Origin: Rhizophagus irregularis
Lineage: Eukaryota; Glomeromycota; Glomeromycetes; Glomerales; Glomeraceae
Length of the DNA: 64,000 bases
Direction: 5' to 3'
Assembly: GCF_026210795.1 (NCBI RefSeq)
Contig: NC_089456.1
Span: 2,048,501-2,112,500, forward strand
Of this stretch, positions 56,701 through 64,000 are shown piece by piece; position 1 is the stretch's first letter, and each line of letters starts with the position of its first letter. Under the pieces are notes generated by a model. That model saw only the letters and a list, made by a program, of their open reading frames with translations. It was not told the DNA's origin and searched no databases. The position numbers and the translations under genes were made by a program.

Positions 56701-59268
56701 TATAATCAGTTTAATGAAATTAAAGAGATAGGCAAAAATGATTTTATAACAGTATATTCAGCAGTATGGAAGGATGGTCCACTATGCAAGATGACTAAAT
56801 GGAGTAATTATACAAGAGATTCAAATAAAGAAGTTGTTTTAAAATTATATAATATACAAGGATCCATTGATTTCTTAATAAATGAGGTATTTAATTTCAT
56901 TAAATCTTTAAATACATTTTTTTAATTAATAAATTTACAATTTTTATATTATAATTAGGCTAAAAAATATTCAACAAAATATAAATCATTTCAAGTATTG
57001 TATGGTATGTCTCAAAATCCAAATACAGGAAATTATATCTTAGTTCAAAAAAATAGTACATGGATCAGTAAAAATAAAATAATTAATGATTTTATTCAAG
57101 AAAGACAATTAAAAATAAATGATAATAATTATGAAGATATTGTATTTGAATGGATACCGTACAATCAATTTGATGAAATTAAAAAAATGGTAAAAATAGT
57201 TTTATGAAAATATATTCAGCAATATGGAAGGATGGTCCATTGTGCAAAAAGAATATGCAAAGTAAAAATTATATTAGAGATTCAAATAAAAAAGTTACTT
57301 TAAAATGTTTATATAATTCAAACGAATCCATTAATTCTCTTATAAATGAGGTATGAAATTTTTTTTAAAAATTTAAATACATTTTTTTAATTAATGTATT
57401 TACAATCTCTTTTTATTTATAATTAGGCTAAAAAGTATCCAACAAATCATAAATCTTTTCAAGTATTGTATGGTATATCTCAAAACCAACATACAGGAGA
57501 TTATATATTGGTTCAAAAAAATAGTATATGGATCAGTGGAAATGAAAAAATTGATGATTTCATTCAAGAAAGGCAATTAAAAATAAATGATGATAATTAT
57601 GATGATATAATGCTTGAATGGATCCCATACAATCAGTTTAATGAAATTAAAGAAACAGGTAAAAATGACCTTATAACAGTATACTCAGCAATATGGAAGG
57701 ATGGTCCATTATATTATGATCATCAGGAATATAAATATAAAAGAAATTCAAATAAAAAAGTTGCTTTAAAGTGTTTACATAATTCACAAGGATCCATTGA
57801 TTCTTTAATTAATGAAGTATGAAATTTTTTTTAAATATTTAAATATTTTTATTTTTGTTAAGATATTTACAATTTTTTTTATTTATAATTAGGCTAAGAA
57901 ATATCCAACAAAATATAAATCATTTCAAGTATTGTATGGTATATCTCAAAATCCAGATACAGGATATTATATTTTAGTTCTTATCTGGACAAGTGGAAAT
58001 GAAAAAATTGATGATTTTATTCAAGAAATGCAATCAAAAATAAATGACGATGATGATGACATTATAGTATTTGAATGGATACCATATAATCAGTTTAATA
58101 ATATTAAGGAAATAGGTAAAGGTGGCTTTGCTACAGTATATTCTGCAAATTGGAAAAATGGTATATTAAAATATGATGTAGATAGAAAAATATATAATAG
58201 GGACCCAAATAGAGTAATTGCCTTGAAATCTTTACATAATTCCCAAAATATTACTAATAAATTTTTAAATGAGGTATGAATTTTTTTTAAAAAATTATTA
58301 TAATAGAATAATTTTTTATGGGTTTAATTTATAATTTAATTTAAGTACAATGTAATAATAATAATTTTTGCTATTAATAGGTTAAAGAATACTCAATAAA
58401 TAAAAAAAGTAATGTCCTCAATATATATGGAATATCTCAAAATCTAAACACAAAAGAATATGTTATGGTTCTTCAATATGCAAAAGATGGCAATTTTAAT
58501 CAATGGATAAAAGAAAATTATGAATATTTTATTTGGGAAAATAAATTATCTGCATTGCTTAATATTATTAATGGTATTAAAGAAATTCATCAAAAAAGTT
58601 TAGTTCATCGTGATTTTCATACAGGAAACATTTTATTTTTAAGTAATATAGATAATTTTGGTAATTGTATATCAATTTCAGATATGGGATTATGTGGAGA
58701 AGTTGGTAATATAGATGAAACAAAAATTTATGGAGTTATGCCTTATGTAGCTCCTGAAGTATTAAGAGGTAAACCTTATACACAAGCAGCAGATATCTAT
58801 AGTTATGGTATGATAATGTATTTTGTAGCAACTGGAAAGCAACCTTTTGGTGATTGTGCACATGATCATAATTTAGCATTAGATATTTGCAAAGGAGTTA
58901 GACCTGAAATAAGTGAACCAGAAGCACCAAGATGTTATATTGATTTAATGAAAAAGTGTTGGGATATTGACAAAAATAATAGACCAGATATTTTTGAAAT
59001 AGATAAATTAATCAATTCATTTCATAAGTCATATGGAGGAGATATTTTCATTGTAGAAGATGAAGAAATTGAAATGCAATTTAAGATAGCAGAAGAATAT
59101 AGAAAAGAAAATCCTTCATCTATTGAAAATTACAAAACAGTTACTCATCCACAAGCTATTTATACATCTCGATTACTTAATCCTTTTACAAAAGACCTTC
59201 CAAAATATGATGATGATTATAATTCTCAATATTTAGACGATTGTGCACTTCCAATTAATTTCAATTAA
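53799..59268 (+). CDS. Protein kinase with ten tandem N-lobe exons and one C-lobe
   Basis: I read 11 exons: 53799-54152, 54223-54615, 54695-55087, 55161-55535, 55611-55988, 56059-56436, 56515-56886, 56959-57350, 57427-57816, 57893-58273, 58381-59268. Introns are 70-107 nt, GTAT...AG, all phase 0. Exons 1-10 each encode one copy of SGNEKIDDFIQERQLKIN + LEWIPYNQFNEIKE + GKNGxxTVYSAIWKDGP + KVALKCL + SIDSLINEV, i.e. kinase subdomains I-III. Exons 2-10 open with subdomain IV-V sequence (FQVLYGISQNPDTGNYILV). Only exon 10 has a canonical loop GKGGFATVYSA. Exon 11 has the catalytic part: HRDFHTGN, SDMGLC in place of DFG, VAPEVL, and ADIYSYGMIMY. TKL-like fold expected to be active with exon 10. Exon 8 is one base short (392 nt). 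Full product about 1,430 aa without exon 8. It could also be a row of partial duplicates with only the last module expressed. Confidence 0.75.
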
Positions 59269-59345
59269 TATTAGTATAATAAAACTTGTTCAACATTCGT
59301 ATAACTATTATTTTATAGAAATTAAATATGAATATATAATATTAT

Positions 59346-59510
59346 TTATATAAATAAAATCAATTGGATAATATAATAAACAAATACTAGTAATATTAAT
59401 ATTTTAACAACAGTTGTAACCTGTTGCTTCGCACCAGGATTGGCTGTAATGCTAGCTGGAATTATATTATCGTCACATAAATTTTGCTTTTTTAATTTGT
59501 TTAACATCAT
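59346..59510 (-). CDS. Small tail-anchored membrane protein, hypothetical
   Basis: A 54-aa frame starting at the first ATG (MMLNKLKKQNLCDDNIIPA); the N-terminal part is polar and the last 20 residues form one hydrophobic helix (VKILILLVFVYYIIQLILFI) ending at the stop, the layout of a tail-anchored protein. Composition of the first half is less AT-biased than flanking DNA. The palindrome TGACGTCA overlaps the start at 59510-59517, and a second CGTCACG lies just upstream. It converges with the kinase gene, 77 bp apart. No family recognised. Confidence 0.45.
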   Translation of the reverse strand: MMLNKLKKQNLCDDNIIPASITANPGAKQQVTTVVKILILLVFVYYIIQLILFI

Positions 59511-59517
59511 GACGTCA

Positions 59518-59850
59518 CGGTCGTCACGTAATAAACTGGCCAATGGAAGTAATGTTGCACAATTTAGAATTTATTTATGCAGGTAATCTAAACGTTACAA
59601 ATTTTATTAATTATATAGATTTTGCCAGCTAAATTATTTTCTGATTATTGCTTTATAGAAACACATTTGTTAAATCTAAATTTTATTAATTTATATGAAT
59701 TTTTATGTTTATTTGCAATTCTTTATATTTTGGAAGTGAAGGAATTTAAAGTATTTAATTGGCTCAAAAAGTTTCCTTAAGGGATTGCGGGTACGCTCTA
59801 CGGGTTTAGAAGTTATCTTAAAGACCTCTAATGAAATGTTTGTTCAACCT
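59518..59850. other. Intergenic DNA
   Basis: AT-rich; no gene. It ends with a less AT-rich stretch (GGGATTGCGGGTACGCTCTACGGG split over 59780-59805) directly before a palindromic MITE. Confidence 0.4.
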
Positions 59851-60106
59851 ACCCATAAAAAAAGTAGATACGTTTTTTATAGTGAAAGATAACTGAGAGA
59901 TACGTCTAGATACGTTTTGAGATACGGAAAAATGCACAATTCCGTATCTTGCAAGACACGTTTTGTATACGGAGACACTAAAAAAACGTATCATGTGAGA
60001 TACGGAATTGTGCATTTTTCCGTATCTCAAACCGTATCTAGACGTATCTCTCAGTATACAAAACGTATCTTTCAGTATAAAAAACGTATCTACCTTTTTT
60101 ATAGGG
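59851..60106. mobile_element. Near-perfect palindromic MITE with GATACG words
   Basis: ACCCATAAAAAAAGTAGATA at the left and TATCTACCTTTTTTATAGGG at the right. Nearly the whole 256 bp folds on itself; GATACGGAAAAATGCACAAT pairs with ATTGTGCATTTTTCCGTATC in the middle. Same tips as other CCCTATAAAAAA elements in the window. Confidence 0.8.
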
Positions 60107-60202
60107 CTAAAATATTGACCGAAAACCTTCATGCTCCACAATCCTAGTATCTGGAACTGCAAATCTGCAATTAGGCTTATTGCAGAAGATTTTGGAGGTA
60201 TT

Positions 60203-61695
60203 CCCTATAAAAAAATTGGGATACGTTTTTTATAATGTTTTTATACGATTTTTTTCCTTAGAAATAACGTATCATAATAGGATACGGAAAAATGCACAAT
60301 TCCATATCATTAAAAATATGGTTTGGATACGCAATTTGCACGGAATTCATATGGAATTTACATGATTTGATCACTGATTTTATCACAAAATTTATACGAT
60401 TTGGTCACTGAATTTACTATTTGTATTACAGTTTACTATAATTATATTTACATAAATCTAATTTTACTTTATTAAATTAAATAAAAAATAAAAAATAAAC
60501 AAAATACAAATACATTATGAAAATTCCCTCCTTATTAAAACCACCTATTGCAACCAAAATTATCTATAAGTTCAGGTTCATTTGGAGTCAAACAACAAAA
60601 AAAGAAACATAAGAATGTCTAGCTTAATTGGAAACAACCCCCCCCTTCATATAGTATCTGCAATCGTCCAAGTCACCAAAGGTCAGCATTCCTACAAAAA
60701 AAGAAAGAGAACTCCAGAATGTCTGACCTACATAAATGAAAAGAATTATGAAGCATCTGATGAAAAAGAAACCAAAACAACAAAATAAATCCAAAACTGA
60801 CCTACAAAAAAAGAAGACTCTGAAGCAACAAACTAAAACAACCTACAAAAAGAAAAGAATTTGAACCCAACTTACAAAAAAAAAAAGAAAATTTGAACTG
60901 ACCTAAAAAAAGAAAAAAAAATCCTAAACAATCCTACAAAAAGGAAAGGACTCCCAAACTGATCTACAAAAAAGAAAAAAGAAACTGAATCTTCTCACAA
61001 AAAAAAATCTGCGATATATATAAATAAAAAAGAAAGGGGAATAAAGAATAAATCAAAAAAAATATTTTTTTAAAAAGAGGGTAACGAAGTTAGGAAAGTT
61101 AAAAAAATTTTTTTTTTAAAGGGAGGACGTCAAAGTTAGAAAAATAAAAAATTTTTTATAAAGAGGAAATAGAAATAGAAAGAAGAAAATTTTTTTAAAA
61201 AAAAGAAGAGTGGGAATAGTGGGAATAAAAGAATAAAATCAAAAAAAATTTTTAAAGTGAGGTACGAAAAAAAAAATTTTTTTTTAAAAGGGGGGTGACG
61301 AAAAAAGAAGAAAAATTTAGAAAAAATAACAAAAATAAAACAAGAGAAAAGAGAAGGAAGGGAAAGACAGAAAGGAAGATCGGAAGATCAAACTCATCAA
61401 AGTAAGGGTTTATATAAAAAACAAAAAACGTATCATAACAAAACAATAAACAATCACGCACGTGATCACGTGTTATGTTACGAGATTTTTGTAAAATTAT
61501 CTTCTAAAAATATTAAGTTTAAAAATTCCGTATACATTCCGTATGATTAATTTTTTCCGTATACATTTCATATACATTAGTTTTTTTAAAAAATGTTCAA
61601 TTATTAAATATACGGAATTTGTATACGGAATCTATAGAAACGTACATAAAATGTATACAAAACGTTTCCTTTCCGTATACATATTTCTTATAGGG
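60203..61695. mobile_element. Larger CCCTATAAAAAA element with an A-rich array
   Basis: It starts CCCTATAAAAAAATTGGGAT and ends ATATTTCTTATAGGG, both followed inward by words of the type ATACGTTTTTTATA or GTATACGGAA/CGTATAC; ATT flanks both sides. The interior holds an A-rich tandem array of CTACAAAAAAAGAAA-type units (about 60570-61010) and further purine-rich low-complexity DNA. A 68-aa open frame at 60582-60788 lies in the array and is not believed. Confidence 0.5.
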
Positions 61696-62104
61696 ATTCC
61701 CTTAGATATGGCGAAAAATGTTATGAATTAGTGTTGAATACAGATTTTATATTCATAAAGATAGTAATTCGAGTAATACGTAAATTTTGTTTGTTTAATG
61801 TATTGTATTTTTATACATTTTTCTATGTTATTTTCAAGTACACCAAAGTAAATAATTAATATAAAAAATAGTTATAATTCCCAAACTACTCTTTGGAATC
61901 AATTCACAACTCAAGAAGAAAAAATATGTTAATTATAAAAGTTGTTATATCCCAAAATTTACAACAGCACAAAGAAATTTAACTTATGCACATAAATAGT
62001 ATAATCCGCAAATTTCTTTAACATTATTGAGGGAGAGTAGATTTATTTCAATTTTTTTTTTTCGAGAGCGAGTGTTAACTAACAAACATATTTGTTTGAA
62101 CCTT
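61696..62104. other. Intergenic DNA
   Basis: AT-rich; no gene or clear repeat seen. Confidence 0.4.
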
Positions 62105-62201
62105 CCTATAAAAAATTTTATCCGTTATTTCTGTGATATAAGGTTAGCCTTTTATGTTAAAAAGTTGGAATATAAAAAATAGATCAACTTTTTTTACAGG
62201 G
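62105..62201. mobile_element. Short CCTATAAAAAA-type MITE, weak
   Basis: CCTATAAAAAATTTTATCC at the left and TTTTTTTACAGGG at the right around 97 bp. Tips fit the family but internal pairing is poor. Confidence 0.35.
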
Positions 62202-62589
62202 TTTCTTTTATTATGAGATTCAAGAAAGAAGGATTATGAATATTTAGAGTTCAGCAGAAAAACTAAAAAAAACTTTCGTAAAAGATGCCGTATCACTTTT
62301 AAAATTTACATCTTTTGTATAGGATAATTATGTAGAAATGTTGATATGTGGTAGTTCCTAATTTTGATTTAATCGCTTCAGTAAGAGATAGTTTCTTTGA
62401 GTCATTATTTCCGTTACGATCTTTAAAAGGTCAACAGGGAAGATATATTATAAATAATTTAAATTACATATTAAATATAATTTAATAAAATTATAGCATC
62501 CTAAATATAAATATAATAGTATTTATTTCATTAACTAATTTTTTGGTAGTCGTTATTTAAATAAGAAAAGTGAGTTTATATAACCAGAA

Positions 62590-62788
62590 CCCTGTAAAAA
62601 ATCTGATCTGTGTTTTATCTTTCCATATTTTTTCCGTGAATGTATCATTTTAATGGAATTTATAGCCTTAAATTATGGAAATTTTCATCACGCTAACACG
62701 GATATCTGTGAATGTATCATTTTCACAGAATTTTTACGGAAGACACGGAGAAATAATGGAAATATTCGGATAAAAATTTTTTATAGGG
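62590..62788. mobile_element. CCCTGTAAAAAA-type MITE
   Basis: CCCTGTAAAAAATCTGATC at the left and GATAAAAATTTTTTATAGGG at the right. Internal direct repeats TGTGAATGTATCATTTTMA (about 62636 and 62709) and inverted ATTTCC/GGAAAT words. 199 bp, non-coding. Confidence 0.6.
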
Positions 62789-63201
62789 GGAGAATGATCC
62801 TGAAAGAACGACATTCCAAATCAGTCATGTGATAAACCTTTATTAGAATTTACATTACAATAATGTACTATTTGATTACAATTTGACATCATATGATATC
62901 CTTTATTCCTTTTCAAGGAAGTATATCAAATATTTATCTCATGTTTACTAATTGGTCGCCAGTGATTTTTTTGATGTAATTTTTCTGATGATATTTTTCA
63001 TGCTCACGTGATTTTACAGTCTTTTCCACTCTTTCCCGTTAGTCTCCATGAGATCAAAGAGTTAGCATAAATATTATGATTTTTACGGCAGCGCCATGAA
63101 AATCATTAACATTCATGACTCCCGTGAAATAAATAATGGTGGTGTAGTTAGCCGAAAAATAATAAGCCGCAACGTGTGGCTCAGCTGCTCAGCTCAGCCG
63201 T

Positions 63202-63809
63202 TGTAACACCTGAGCCCATAGAGAATTATGTTTGCCACCTCAGGTATTAACAAAATGACTCTTTATTAATAATATAAATAAATACAATAATATGCTTGGT
63301 TTAATAACATTAAATAATAAAATAAATAATTCATAACAAAATTCGTCCCATTTTCTCCTTTTCCAAAAGGTGATCTTCACGCCCTTTTATGTTTGTTTTT
63401 GTGTAACTAAATTCATAATTTCGATTCATGGATTTAAATTATTAAAGTATTTCCATTGTTTTAAAGTATTTCCATTATCTTAATTTTGTATCCATTTGAT
63501 CATCATGAACTCCTGAATTATGATTTATAATATTAACGTAGTGATCAACAAATTAATCACTTGACACCTCAGATCACTTGATTTCATTCAATTTAGTATC
63601 TTTCGGATCTTCATTTATCCTTAAATCTCGTGACTAATAGTTTAAGGTCATCACGGACCAACTACCTTAATCCATGTGATTATTAGTTTAACGACTTCTC
63701 GGTCCAATTAAAATAAAAATAAAAATAAGTTAAAATTTTATACACTAAGACTAAATGTAATACTGCGCCCCACAATTAATAAATTTACTAGGTATACTAC
63801 GGCATTACA
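63202..63809 (+). mobile_element. LTR of an LTR retrotransposon (fossil)
   Basis: It begins TGTAACACCTGAGCCC and ends TACTACGGCATTACA, about 608 bp, with tips similar to the solo LTR at 46901-47809. The sequence after it (63810-64000) could be the start of an internal region running out of the window or simply flank. Family within the LTR elements not resolved. Confidence 0.55.
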
Positions 63810-63845
63810 ACTATCCCCCGCATAAAAATTTAATGCCCACATTAA

Positions 63846-63910
63846 ATTTATTCCAAGAATCGAACTCGTGTCTCGAAGTGGTAGGTGCGAATTATACCAC
63901 TAAATCAAAC
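63846..63910 (-). ncRNA. tRNA-Gly-like sequence (pseudo-tRNA or SINE head)
   Basis: On the minus strand TTTAGTGGTATAATTCG is a good A box and GAGTTCGATTCTTGG a B-box/T-arm. Between them the anticodon loop reads CTACCAC, which would give an ACC (Gly) anticodon; the pattern follows tRNA-Gly. The acceptor stem (GTTTGAT against AATAAAT) and the T stem pair poorly, so it is unlikely to be a functional tRNA. It lies 36 bp past the end of the LTR and is antisense to it. Confidence 0.5.
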
Positions 63911-64000
63911 ATGCATTGTCACTTGACTCAGCTGCGTTTTAAATATTCCTTTTTGCTGCGTCTACATCTGCGGTTTATCATGTGTTTGTTAAGTCTACGG

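Noticed and set aside
60582-60788. 68-aa Lys-rich open frame
   Set aside because: Sits in the CTACAAAAAAAGAAA array; composition explains it.

Overview
The window is eukaryotic and very AT-rich (roughly three quarters A+T by eye). It has short AT-rich GT-AG introns, a tandem F-box/leucine-rich family, a TKL-like kinase of the 'EWIPYNQF...GKGGFATVYSA' type and dense DNA transposons. Together these point to an arbuscular mycorrhizal fungus (Glomeromycotina, Rhizophagus-like). The species call rests on family resemblance, not on a search.

Layout. (1) 0.4-5 kb: two minus-strand F-box genes, one frameshifted. (2) 5.4-5.8 kb: a small basic protein. (3) 6.5-24.3 kb: one 17.8-kb DNA transposon of the KDZ (Kyakuja-Dileera-Zisupton) class. 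It has 180-bp terminal inverted repeats with one mismatch, an 8-bp target-site duplication, and 2-kb palindromic minisatellites just inside both termini. It carries an apparently intact 13-exon KDZ transposase and two further spliced genes, one HMG-box-like and one unrecognised. (4) 24.3-26.8 kb: a decayed hAT transposon. (5) 26.8-46 kb: more F-box genes (five open, one truncated, one fragment), derived from a repeated unit of about 2.6 kb. (6) 46.5-53 kb: a nest of mobile elements, with a foldback element containing two solo LTRs, which in turn contain hAT-like MITEs. (7) 53.8-59.3 kb: one kinase gene whose first ten exons are tandem copies of a kinase N-lobe module and whose last exon carries the only catalytic C-lobe. 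(8) 59.3-64 kb: a small tail-anchored protein gene, several CCCTATAAAAAA-type MITEs, and an LTR beside an antisense tRNA-Gly-like sequence.

The two strongest observations are the KDZ element and the N-lobe exon array. In the array, ten chimeric exons are all phase 0 and all but one have a length divisible by three, so exons could be added or skipped without changing frame. The F-box genes share an upstream module with a CGGAA...TTCCG palindrome about 60-100 bp before the ATG, which suggests common regulation. Four otherwise good genes are each broken by a single missing base in an A/T homopolymer, so assembly error must be excluded before calling them pseudogenes.
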